From the NCBI GenBank assembly GCA_018829445.1, contig JAHJTV010000063.1, positions 210,017 to 274,016 of the forward strand: a stretch of DNA of 64,000 bases. Reading direction: 5' to 3'. The DNA is from a bacterium (GTDB taxonomy: Bacteria > SAR324 > XYD2-FULL-50-16). Positions 44,264 through 52,447 of this stretch are shown piece after piece. The notes under the pieces were generated by a model that saw only the letters and a list, made by a program, of their open reading frames with translations, was not told the origin of the DNA and ran no database searches. Position 1 is the first letter of the stretch; each line of letters opens with the position of its first letter. The position numbers were made by a program, and so were the translations under genes.

Positions 44264-44644
44264 ATGAAATTAATCACACCGGAATTCGAAGCTCTGTTTA
44301 AGGACTATCCGCTATATTCACAGGAACATGCAAAAGATCCTTTGATCATTTGCAAACTATTTGATCCATGCTGGAGCGCAACGTGGTTTCTCTTGGAATA
44401 CGATCCGGTCGAGAAAATTGCGTTTTGCTATGTGACAGGCTTAGATGAATTCGGATACACATCGCTGATTGAACTGGAGAGTATCGAGAGACCTTTTGGA
44501 TTGACGATTGAACAGGATCTCTACTTTGCGCAGAAAAGGTTGAGTGAGGTGAAGAAGTTAATTGGCGTTAGAAAACAAAGACTTTCCCTTTTTAGTATGA
44601 TTTACTTTTTTCTTTCGTCGGTAAAGTCATCAAAAATAGCGTAG
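44264..44644 (+). CDS. DUF2958-family protein, C-terminus probably replaced
   Basis: 126 residues from the ATG at 44264. Family pattern: 'MKLITPEFEALF', 'YSQEHAKDPLIICKLFDP', 'TWFLLEYDP', 'AFCYVTGLDEFGYTSLIELE', 'RPFGLTIEQDLYF' and 'LSEV'. DUF2958 proteins are about 110 residues long and common on plasmids and integrative elements. Here the normal end seems lost: after 'LSEVKKLIG' about 25 residues are read out of the 3' end of the oppositely oriented response regulator gene (overlap 44602-44644). This points to a deletion that fused two units. Confidence 0.75.
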   Translation: MKLITPEFEALFKDYPLYSQEHAKDPLIICKLFDPCWSATWFLLEYDPVEKIAFCYVTGLDEFGYTSLIELESIERPFGLTIEQDLYFAQKRLSEVKKLIGVRKQRLSLFSMIYFFLSSVKSSKIA

Positions 44645-46176
44645 GCTTCATAGGGTGTGCTTTCTCCTTTCTTGAACTTCGGAACAGCATTAACTCTGAT
44701 CCACCGGTACTCTTCACTATCAGGGTGAAAAACCCCCTGTATTACATGTTTTACTGGCTTACCAGTTTTTAAAGCCACTGAAATGGGATGAGTATCACCT
44801 GGAAAGTCTGATCCATCCTCATGAATTGCTCTCCATCTGGGATCCATTGAAGTTTTTCCTTGCAATTGACTAAGAGATAACCCAAGTATTCGTTCTGCTG
44901 CTGGATTAGCGTCAGTGATTATCCCCTCGGCATTTTGGTATACAACTCCTTGAGTCATGGTCTCAAAAAGAGTTCGATGTTTTTCTTCGCTTTCACGTAA
45001 TGCCTCTTCCGATTTTTTACGTTCAATAATATCTCTAAAAACCAGTACGACACCATATACTTCACCCTGTTCATTTGTGATGGGAGAACCACTGTCGTCA
45101 ATAGGAATTTCGGTGCCATCCTTTGCTATCAATATAGTATGATTAGCCAACCCCACAATTCGGTCTTCTTTTAGTACCTTTTGAACCGGATTCTCCACTG
45201 GTTTTCTCGTCTCTTCATTGATAATATTAAAAATCTCAAGCAATGGTTTCCCCTTCGCTTCTTCTTGTTTCCATCCTGTCAATTTTTCTGCAATAGGATT
45301 CAACGACGTTATAACACTTTTCTTATCAGTTGTAATAACGGCATCACCAATGCTTCTTAAAGTTGTCGAAAACCATTCTTCTCTTTTCTTCAGTTCTTCT
45401 TCTGAGTTTTTACGATCGGTTATATCTTGAAACACTGTTACAAATTTGTCTTTTTCATATGAAAAAACAGAAATTAAAAAATGTTTTTTCATGGGTGGAT
45501 AGAATGTTTCAAATCGGCATGACTCCCCGGTTTCTGTAACTTCTACATAGACATCTAAATATGGTGGAATTTCAGCTTGGTAAATGATTGACGCCATTTT
45601 ATCGATAACGTCTTCCTTTTTAATTTTTAGGATTTCTTCATATCTGGGATTAACATCAACAACCTTGTAATCAGTAGCTTTTCCAGTTTGATCATAAACC
45701 AATTCATGCAAACAGAAACCATCATTGATTGAATTAAAAAGTGATCTATATTTTTTTTCGTTGTCCTTCAGACGGATTTCGGTTAACCTTCGTTCTTTAT
45801 CAATTTTACTAATGTACAATGCCATCTCCAAAGTCACTTTCAAATCTCTTTCCTGAATCGGCTTCAGTACATATCCGAAAGGCATGGTGATCTTCGCTCG
45901 TTGAATTCGTTCTTGATCCAGATAGGCAGTTGAGAAGACAACTGGAATACCGAATCTATTTCGGATAATCTCTGCGGCCTCAATCCCGTCTTTATCACCC
46001 TGAATACGGATATCCATCAAGATAAGATCTGGTTTGTCTTCTTCAGCTTTTTTTATTGCGTCATCAGCGTTATTCAATACTGAAGTCACTTCGTATCCAA
46101 GATTTTGGAGATTGCTTTCTATCTCCATTGCTATGATGGCTTCGTCTTCTACGACAAGTATTCTGGCTTTTTCCAT
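44602..46176 (-). CDS. REC-PAS-PAS-PAS signalling protein
   Basis: 524 residues: receiver (acidic 'VVEDEA', phospho-Asp in 'LILMDIRIQGDKDG', Lys in 'YVLKPIQERD'), then three PAS domains at about 145-260, 270-385 and 395-520 ('KKYRSLFNSINDGFC', 'WFSTTLRSIGDAVITTD', 'KHRTLFETMTQGVVYQN'). It ends right after 'FTDERKK', where relatives usually continue into an output domain, so it may be truncated at the module border. It begins 2 bases after the stop of the PAS histidine kinase and forms its partner receiver. The receiver is a close paralog of those at 39102 and 51041. Confidence 0.88.
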   Translation of the reverse strand: MEKARILVVEDEAIIAMEIESNLQNLGYEVTSVLNNADDAIKKAEEDKPDLILMDIRIQGDKDGIEAAEIIRNRFGIPVVFSTAYLDQERIQRAKITMPFGYVLKPIQERDLKVTLEMALYISKIDKERRLTEIRLKDNEKKYRSLFNSINDGFCLHELVYDQTGKATDYKVVDVNPRYEEILKIKKEDVIDKMASIIYQAEIPPYLDVYVEVTETGESCRFETFYPPMKKHFLISVFSYEKDKFVTVFQDITDRKNSEEELKKREEWFSTTLRSIGDAVITTDKKSVITSLNPIAEKLTGWKQEEAKGKPLLEIFNIINEETRKPVENPVQKVLKEDRIVGLANHTILIAKDGTEIPIDDSGSPITNEQGEVYGVVLVFRDIIERKKSEEALRESEEKHRTLFETMTQGVVYQNAEGIITDANPAAERILGLSLSQLQGKTSMDPRWRAIHEDGSDFPGDTHPISVALKTGKPVKHVIQGVFHPDSEEYRWIRVNAVPKFKKGESTPYEAYAIFDDFTDERKK

Positions 46177-46178
46177 TG

Positions 46179-47723
46179 TTAAATTTTGTTTATGGCGAAT
46201 TTGATGGTGAATTTTGTTCCGTTTTTGCTTTCCATGTCTACTGAACCATTAAGCTGGTTTTCAACTAAGGTTCTGACAAGTTTAAGCCCTAAAGTTTTGG
46301 CGTTCTTCCAATTAAAGTTATCTGAAATCCCAACACCGTCATCCATAATGACTAATTCAAGTTCTTTATAAAACTTTTTCATACTTACACTGATTTCGCC
46401 CTCCCTATCTTTGGGAAAAGCATACTTTAACGAGTTGGAAATTAGTTCATTGATAATTAAACCAAGTGGATAAGCTTGATTAATACTAATTGGTGAATTT
46501 TCTACCTCGCTTTTCAAGACAACTTTTTGATGATCAGCAGAAAACGCCTGGAATACTGCAGTGGTTATTTTGGAAATGTAAGATTTTAGATTAATCTCGG
46601 ATAGGTAATTTGATCCATGCAGTGTCTCATGAACGGCGGCCATCGCGTATACTCTGTTCTGGCTGTCTTTTAGGATGTTTCTTGCATTTTGATCGTCAAT
46701 ACTATTTGCCTGTAGTTTAAGAAGACTATTGATGACCTGCATATTATTTTTGACGCGATGGTGGATTTCATAGAGAAGGGTTTCTTTTTCTTTTAGGGAG
46801 TTCTTGATTGTCTGGTAAGACTTTTTTTGATCGGTTATATCCATAAAATTTCCGATAACCTTAACTATTTTTCCTTTAGCGAAGACAGGCTTGGCCGTAG
46901 TTCTAATCCAGATTTTCGCTCCATTGAACTTTGTAATTGGATACTCTAGATCGTATTCTTTACCATTTTGAACACAATTTTCAAAAGCCTTCATAATAAT
47001 TGGCCGATCCTCAGGTCTATAGCATTCCAAGCTTTTTTGAATATGCGATGAGACATCATTTGTAATGGTGTTAGAATCAAATCCATGGATATGATACATT
47101 TCATCAGTCCAATATACATTATTTTTTTCAATATCGTATTCCCATCCGCCGACTTTGCTTATCTGCTGTGTTGTAGAGAGTAATAATTCACTTTTCTCGA
47201 GGGCGTCCGTACGTTCCTTTACAAGTTTTTCAAGATTGTCGCGGTGTCTTTCCAATTCCTCATTTTGCTTGGCCAGCTGGCTTTTCTGCTGCCGGTTTTC
47301 CATGACTACCGATATAGCATTGGCAAAGTTTTCAACAAATGGAGAGTATGGCTGGTACTCTCCAGCGTCTTCTATCTTCATTATGAGAAAACCAAAAAAG
47401 TTCATGGTTGTGCGCAGTGACAGGGTATTGAATCCCTCCATTTCGCTATGCTGGCATAAAGGATTCTCCTTCGCTTCTATCGCGGTTGGTTTGAGATCAC
47501 ATGCATTGCATTTATCTATGTCCAGGTTTCCAACAGGACTGGAAATCCCTTTCACGCAAATGGTACAGCTTAAAACTCCAGGAACCTTATTTAGCGTCTG
47601 GATAGCAGATTCGATCATCTTACTGTCTGTTGGAAACACATGCAGTGACGTTTCTCCGGCGAGCAACAATCCGATGACTTTTACATCGATTTCTGTACGT
47701 CCTAACTCAGTTCGATTTTCCAT
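46179..47723 (-). CDS. PAS sensor histidine kinase (HisKA_2 type) with Cys-containing N-terminal domain
   Basis: 514 residues, no membrane helix, so cytoplasmic. Residues 1-145 form a GAF-like domain with several Cys ('LSCTICVKG', 'DIDKCNACDLKP', 'NPLCQHSE') that could bind metal or react with redox agents. A coiled coil (about 145-180) leads to one PAS domain ('QISKVGGWEYDIEKN'), then HisKA_2 with 'YEIHHRVKNNMQ' and HATPase 'NELISNSLKYAFP' and 'DDGVGIS'. The core is near-identical in plan and very similar in sequence to that of the kinase at 39353-41854. It is co-transcribed with the REC-PAS gene 2 bases downstream. Confidence 0.9.
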   Translation of the reverse strand: MENRTELGRTEIDVKVIGLLLAGETSLHVFPTDSKMIESAIQTLNKVPGVLSCTICVKGISSPVGNLDIDKCNACDLKPTAIEAKENPLCQHSEMEGFNTLSLRTTMNFFGFLIMKIEDAGEYQPYSPFVENFANAISVVMENRQQKSQLAKQNEELERHRDNLEKLVKERTDALEKSELLLSTTQQISKVGGWEYDIEKNNVYWTDEMYHIHGFDSNTITNDVSSHIQKSLECYRPEDRPIIMKAFENCVQNGKEYDLEYPITKFNGAKIWIRTTAKPVFAKGKIVKVIGNFMDITDQKKSYQTIKNSLKEKETLLYEIHHRVKNNMQVINSLLKLQANSIDDQNARNILKDSQNRVYAMAAVHETLHGSNYLSEINLKSYISKITTAVFQAFSADHQKVVLKSEVENSPISINQAYPLGLIINELISNSLKYAFPKDREGEISVSMKKFYKELELVIMDDGVGISDNFNWKNAKTLGLKLVRTLVENQLNGSVDMESKNGTKFTIKFAINKI

Positions 47724-48063
47724 TATTCATAGCTTTTAGGGTTTCAAATGCTCAGTTTTGATATTGTGGCAGGTTTAACCTGTTCTATAACTGTAAATAT
47801 GTCTGGATTCCTATGTTATTTACTTCGCGTATTTTACTTCTAATTGTCCAATAACAGCAAATTGTTTGACATTTTTTATCGCAAATGCCGTATCTCTGTA
47901 AATTTTTAGCTAAAGTACTGAGCGTTACTTAAAAACATCGTAATATTGTTACACCCGCATATTGGAAAGATCCTTGATTTAATGTGGACATGATATTGTT
48001 GATTGAGTTATTCTACAAGCAAGACAGATCGTATTCTGCAGATGAATTCAACCGGAGTTAGAG
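47724..48063. other. intergenic region between divergent signalling genes
   Basis: About 340 AT-rich bases between the PAS kinase and MEDS genes. TTGACA at 47866-47871 with TATCTC 19 bases later is a weak plus-strand promoter candidate. No gene seen. Confidence 0.4.
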
Positions 48064-48696
48064 ATGTGCAACTATAAGAAAAGAAAGGTATCCCTAGGAT
48101 TTACCGATGAAGAATATGACTTGCCCCTTCATATGTGCTATATTTACCAGGATGATGATGAACGAATGGAAACCATTGGCAAATTCATCAAAAGCGGTCT
48201 AGAAGCTGGTGACAAAGTATATTATTTCGTAGACACTCTGAGCATTGATGAGATGAAAGAAAAACTCCTCGAATCCGGAGTCAGTAAAGAAGCTTTTGAA
48301 CAGGAGCACATCAGACTCAGACATTCAAAATCGGTGTATTATCCTGAAGGCTCCTTCGACGTTGATAGCGTATTGGGAACGGTTAAACAAGTTTATTCAG
48401 AAGAATTGGGTAACGGTTATAACGTAAGGAATACCGGTGAGATGTCGTGGGCACTTCGAGATGTTCCAGGATCAGAGCACCTCATTGAATACGAAGCAAA
48501 GATCAATATTTTAGCAAATGACACACCGATCAATGGTATTTGCCAGTACGATGCACGAAAATTTACCGGTGCAACAATAATGGATGTGCTAGCCGTTCAT
48601 CCATACTCTATTATCTCCGGCCAAGTTATAAAAAACCCGTTTTATACACCTCCAGAAGAGTTTTTAGAAAAATATCTCAGCAAACAAGCAAGATAA
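48064..48696 (+). CDS. MEDS-domain sensory protein
   Basis: 210 residues matching the MEDS (methanogen/methylotroph DcmR sensory) domain: 'PLHMCYIYQDDDERMETIGKF', 'GLEAGDKVYYFVD', 'ENTGEMSWALRDVPGSEHL'-like segment, 'NGICQYDARKF' and 'HPYSIISGQVIKNPFYTPPEEFL'. The domain is related to the KaiC-like fold but without an ATPase P-loop, and usually sits at the front of histidine kinases or regulators; here it stands alone. GGAG lies just before the start. It is the last cargo gene before the right-end repeat C. Confidence 0.88.
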   Translation: MCNYKKRKVSLGFTDEEYDLPLHMCYIYQDDDERMETIGKFIKSGLEAGDKVYYFVDTLSIDEMKEKLLESGVSKEAFEQEHIRLRHSKSVYYPEGSFDVDSVLGTVKQVYSEELGNGYNVRNTGEMSWALRDVPGSEHLIEYEAKINILANDTPINGICQYDARKFTGATIMDVLAVHPYSIISGQVIKNPFYTPPEEFLEKYLSKQAR

Positions 48697-48887
48697 AAAG
48701 TAAGTTTGATAAAAAAAAGGAAAGAGCTAAGTAAAGTTGCCTAAATCCCAGTCCCGAATCTAACTAGCCAAAACTTATATCTTTTCAGATTGAATGAATA
48801 TATTCATTTCAAAATATCACCCCAGAAAAATGAATCTGATTTTAGGTCATTCCAAACTGAGACGATCTAAAAATCCAGCCAGTTTTA

Positions 48888-49307
48888 TCAGCCCGGTTTA
48901 GCCCATTTCCTTGTGATATTAATCGCACTAATATGAACTTCCGGGATATTCGAATCTTCAGTTAAAATTCTTAATAAACAACAAACTAGCTATGATATGA
49001 ACGAGTTAATGCGAGTGACGCAGATGATATGGAATGTGGATAGGGTAAAATGATGGAGGTGGCGGTTTTTTTTCCCCCCTTGGTTTAGTCAAAAAAACAG
49101 AGAAATAATAGCTGAAGGTTAATACTTTCGGGAAATTGAGTTGACCTTCAGCCACCTTAAAAAGTCTATTATTAGCAAGTTAGTTCAAATAGTTATTAGC
49201 AGGGACATCACCGAAGGTTTCCGTCAATCCCCAACCAATCCACAATAATTTGTGGCAAACGTCACAAATAATCAATCATAACAAAGTGTTTAACAACTTA
49301 TCTCGTA
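48888..49307 (+). repeat. element right-end repeat, copy C
   Basis: Aligns with copy B over about 400 bases and with copy A over its last 200, ending ATCTCGTAG just before the tRNA fragment, exactly as copy A does (38978-38986). GCTGAAGGT (49111-49119) and ACCTTCAGC (49144-49152) preserve the inverted repeat seen in B. No gene lies within 48697-49393. Confidence 0.85.
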
Positions 49308-49357
49308 GGATTCCTAATCCTTAGCTCCAGGTTCGAGTTCTGGTGGTGGGGGCACCA
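49308..49357 (+). repeat. att-type direct repeat, copy 3 (tRNA-Arg 3' fragment)
   Basis: 50 bases matching tRNA-Arg 34606-34652 with two C-to-T changes and a 3-base duplication (GGT). It is more diverged than copy 2, consistent with an older insertion. It marks the right edge of the island. Confidence 0.88.
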
Positions 49358-49393
49358 TTTTCGCTACAGCAAAAAAATTGCATCGTACTCATT

Positions 49394-49693
49394 TCAAAAA
49401 TGAGTTTGGTGGTCCATTCTCTCATGGAGTAACCGCACAACCTCAATTTGCTTCTTCGGTCTTTCTCGGTAAAATATCAGATGATGTTCACAATGAAGAG
49501 ATCGATACCCCTTCCTGATCTCATCTCTGGGTTTTCCAAGTTTTTGATTTTCAACGAGGCCTTTCAGACATTGTTCTATTTGATCAAGATATTTGTCCGC
49601 CTGAGAAACTCCCCATGTTTCTGCAGTATACTGCCATATTTCAACGATATCCTGATCAGCGGCAGGAGTAAGCCTATATCCGGAACTCATCAT
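49394..49693 (-). CDS. parE: ParE/RelE-superfamily toxin
   Basis: 99 residues: 'YRLTPAADQDIVEIWQYTAETWG', 'QADKYLDQIEQCL', 'GKPRDEIRKGYRSLHCEHHLIFYRE' and 'VVRLLHERMD', the standard ParE pattern. ParE toxins usually poison DNA gyrase. Its start overlaps the end of the antitoxin gene by 4 bases. The pair sits just outside the right edge of the tRNA-Arg island. Confidence 0.92.
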   Translation of the reverse strand: MMSSGYRLTPAADQDIVEIWQYTAETWGVSQADKYLDQIEQCLKGLVENQKLGKPRDEIRKGYRSLHCEHHLIFYRERPKKQIEVVRLLHERMDHQTHF

Positions 49694-49947
49694 TTATTCC
49701 GGCATTCATTCATGTCAGCAACAATGTCCTGAACCGTTCGCAGACTAAACTCTCCCTTTTCAGCTTGCTTCGCTCCAATTTCAACCTCTGCTCGCAAGCG
49801 ATCTAATTTCAGTTGCATGAGCAGTTCCTGATTCTGCTCCATAAAGCGAAGCGCTTCCCGGATAACTTCGCTGGCATTATTATACAGCCCGGATTCAACC
49901 TTGGATCTTACTTTCGCTTCAAGTTCAGGCGTCAGTGATACATGCAT
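49690..49947 (-). CDS. parD: ParD-family antitoxin
   Basis: 85 residues with an N-terminal ribbon-helix-helix ('HVSLTPELEAKVRSKVESGLY', 'NASEVIREALRFME') and an unstructured C-terminal toxin-neutralising tail. It is the first gene of the pair and is expected to repress its own promoter upstream of 49947. Confidence 0.92.
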   Translation of the reverse strand: MHVSLTPELEAKVRSKVESGLYNNASEVIREALRFMEQNQELLMQLKLDRLRAEVEIGAKQAEKGEFSLRTVQDIVADMNECRNK

Positions 49948-50189
49948 CGATATCTCCTATGATGAGTGACTTACCAAAAAAATACAAAGATTGACAATCT
50001 ATGGTTCATAATATGGAGTTACCAGATAATTTGTCAAATTATTTGAAGAAATGGGGTTATGTCTTCCCAGTGATACAATCCATTTTGATTCGAGGGCCAA
50101 GTCTTTAAAAAATAGGGGGTCAGGTCTTTAATTTTGACATTTTAAATGCAAAGGGGCTTGTATAATTGTATATTCACGGTTACTAATCT
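49948..50189. other. intergenic region with degraded mobile-element sequence
   Basis: It contains the parDE promoter region and GGGGTCAGGTCTTTAATTTT near 50115, a motif often seen near REP-associated or IS-type elements. No gene seen. Confidence 0.35.
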
Positions 50190-50505
50190 ACATTAACGCA
50201 GTCCTGACAAGTGGAACCCCTGAAATTTCCTCCCCAGAGTCCAAATTTGAATACATTCTCGGAAAGATGGGTGATCAGTGAAATCCGAATGCATTTCTGG
50301 GCTGATTTTCTTTGGAGAAAAAAGCCTACGGCGGGCTTTGAAAGAATACACAACCCACTATCAGGAAGAAAGAAACCATCAGGGAAAAGGGATTCGATTA
50401 TTGTTTCCATCTCAGAAATACAATTCCGGCAATAAAGATAGTGGTATTAAATGTTGATCTCGGTTTGGAGGCTTTCTTAAATACTACTATAGATCCGATG
50501 TCTGA
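50190..50505 (+). pseudogene. remnant of a DDE (integrase-core) transposase, 3' end
   Basis: Reading across frames gives a recognisable transposase C-terminus: 'PPQSPNLNTFSERWV' in one frame, then 'EKSLRRALKEYTTHY' and 'EERNHQGKG' in another, and finally 'RFGGFLKYYYRSDV' before TGA at 50503-50505. These are hallmarks of integrase-core transposases ('SPNLNAYAERFV', 'RNHQGLGN', 'RLGGLLKYY'). At least one frameshift is needed and the 5' part is missing, so it is dead. Confidence 0.75.
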
Positions 50506-50635
50506 TGGCGATGGACGGGAAAATTGCATAAAAATCCCTGTAGATCCCTTTTAATCAGATCCTAGCAGCGAATTTACTTTTTTAACCCATGAGGCCTTAT
50601 TTCTCTTCAAACTAGTCCAATAGAATACCTATCTT

Positions 50636-50833
50636 TTATTTTAAGAATAGAATATCCTCTTTGTCTTTGACAGTGTTCCAGACAAACCGAATATCGACTC
50701 CAAAATAGTCATGGACTAATTTATCCCTCATCCCGGCTATTGCTCTCCATGGAATTTCTGGATCCAGCCCTTCAATATCATCAGTTAGATGCTTGGAAAC
50801 TTCGCCAATGATTTCAATCTCCAAAAAGTTCAA
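50636..50833 (-). pseudogene. remnant of a HepT-like (DUF86/HEPN) toxin
   Basis: 65 codons covering only the C-terminal half of a HepT-type HEPN ribonuclease: 'IEIIGEVSKHLTD', 'PEIPWRAIAGMRDKLVHDYFGVD' with the catalytic R-x4-H motif, and 'VWNTV'. An in-frame stop lies upstream and the N-terminal helices are lost. No MntA nucleotidyltransferase partner gene is seen. Confidence 0.75.
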
Positions 50834-51040
50834 TGATTGTGTTGAAGCTTTTTTTCAATCAACAAAATAACAACAATTGGATTTAAAGTGGAACAGGTGA
50901 GTGTTTGAAGGGAAAAGCCTTGTGAAACTTCTCCATTCTTGGCTTTATAAAGAAAATAGTTTTTTGACCTTTCAGGATAGAAGTCTTATGCAGATGAGGT
51001 AGAGCGAAGTGAAGGGGGAGCTGAGATAAGAGTTTTTACT

Positions 51041-52447
51041 TCACAGTTTCCCATCCTTCTTCATTCTTTGATACCATTTTGAATCTTTATACAATAACTC
51101 AGCACATTCTTGGCACAACCCGTGACTAAATTGCGCTTCAGAATGTTGCTCAATATAAGATTCAATTTGATTCCAGTACCCTTTATCATCACGAACTTTC
51201 TTGCAATTCGAACAGATTGGCAGCAGGCCGCTCAATTTTTTAATTGTTTCTAATGCATCTTGCAGTTGTGTGATTGTTTTATTTCGTTCTTCCTCGGCCT
51301 GTTTTCGGTCTGTGATATCCATAATTGTTGAAAAAAACCCAACTACTTTGTCTTCTCTGCAATGCGGTACCAAATTGACGCTAACATACTTTTCTTCACC
51401 CTCTCTTATGGTTTTATTCTCGAAAGTGACAGGTTTTCCGCTCAGCACTGTATGATAGTGGGGGAGGGCTCTTTCAAAAACATCTTCAGCTAAAAGGTCC
51501 CTGATATATTTTCCTTCAATGTCTTCTTTGGAAGTATTGTACCAGTCTGTATAGGCTTTGTTTACAAAATTGTACCGCAATTCGGAATCAACAAAAACAA
51601 TCGGCACTAATACCCCGTCCATCACCAGTTTCAGCTTTTCCTCACTTCTTTTCAGATCTATTTCTGCCTGCCTGGATTCGGTAATATCCTCACCTGAACT
51701 GAAAAGACCGCTGATAGTTCCGGAGCCATCTCGAAGAACAGAATTATGCCAGGCAATGTATCGCTGACTGCCATCTTTTCTGATGATCGGGTTCTCATAG
51801 TACTCTACCGGTTCAATATCTCCACTAATAATCTGATTGAACACCTGCTTGATTTCATCAATGTTTTCAGAAGACAGGAAATCGCCGAACCAGTTTCGCC
51901 CGATAATCTCTTCCTGTTTGTAACCAAGTATTTCGCATCCCTTGGGATTCACTAAAGTGATGCAGCCATTGATGTCCAAAGCAATGAGCAGTACCCCTGC
52001 TACTTCCACATATTGTTGCGCCCGGGCTTTTTCAAATCGAAGTATTTCTTCCATCTGTCGCCGTTCTGCATCAACTTTAGACACGTACATCGTCATCTCC
52101 AACGTCACTTTCAGATCTCTTTCTTGAATCGGTTTTAACACATACCCAAACGGCATGGTGATCTTTGCCCGCTCAATCCTTTCTTGATCCAGATATGCAG
52201 TAGAAAAGATGATCGGAATCTTAAATCTGTTTCGAATGACTTCAGCTGTGTCAATTCCGTCTTGATCACCTTTAAGGCGAATATCCATCAACATTAAATC
52301 CGGTTTATCGACTTCTGCTTTTTTTATGGCTTTCTCTCCAGTATTGACAATCGAAGTGACTTCGTATCCTAAACTTTGCAACTGGCTTTCTATCTCCATT
52401 GCAATAACGGCTTCATCTTCAACGATGAGTATTCTGGTTTTATTCAT
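51041..52447 (-). CDS. REC-PAS-PAS protein with Cys4 C-terminal motif
   Basis: 468 residues: receiver with 'IVEDEAVIAMEIES', phospho-Asp in 'LMLMDIRLKGDQDG' and 'YVLKPIQERD'; PAS at about 140-255 ('GVLLIALDINGCITLVNPKG') and at about 265-385 ('LVPIVFVDSELRYNFVNKAY'); then a C-terminal segment 'LLPICSNCKKVRDDKGYWNQ' and 'HGLCQECAELLY', two Cys-x2-Cys pairs that probably bind zinc and occur at the end of many PAS regulators. There is no kinase or DNA-binding domain. The receiver is a close paralog of those at 39102 and 44602, but no kinase gene adjoins it. Confidence 0.88.
   Translation of the reverse strand: MNKTRILIVEDEAVIAMEIESQLQSLGYEVTSIVNTGEKAIKKAEVDKPDLMLMDIRLKGDQDGIDTAEVIRNRFKIPIIFSTAYLDQERIERAKITMPFGYVLKPIQERDLKVTLEMTMYVSKVDAERRQMEEILRFEKARAQQYVEVAGVLLIALDINGCITLVNPKGCEILGYKQEEIIGRNWFGDFLSSENIDEIKQVFNQIISGDIEPVEYYENPIIRKDGSQRYIAWHNSVLRDGSGTISGLFSSGEDITESRQAEIDLKRSEEKLKLVMDGVLVPIVFVDSELRYNFVNKAYTDWYNTSKEDIEGKYIRDLLAEDVFERALPHYHTVLSGKPVTFENKTIREGEEKYVSVNLVPHCREDKVVGFFSTIMDITDRKQAEEERNKTITQLQDALETIKKLSGLLPICSNCKKVRDDKGYWNQIESYIEQHSEAQFSHGLCQECAELLYKDSKWYQRMKKDGKL

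Larger units (their letters stand above)
39034..49357 (+). mobile_element. putative integrated element(s) 2 at tRNA-Arg (10.3 kb, no integrase seen)
   Basis: Lies between the second and third tRNA-Arg fragments. An internal copy of the right-end repeat at 43246-43650, without a tRNA core, suggests that it is itself two fused units: 39034-43650 (binding protein, histidine kinase, truncated receiver) and 43651-49357 (DUF2958, REC-PAS, histidine kinase, MEDS). No recombinase is seen. Confidence 0.6.

Noticed and set aside
50211..50435. Intact 74-codon gene
   Set aside because: It is only part of a transposase remnant; recognisable transposase residues continue in another frame.
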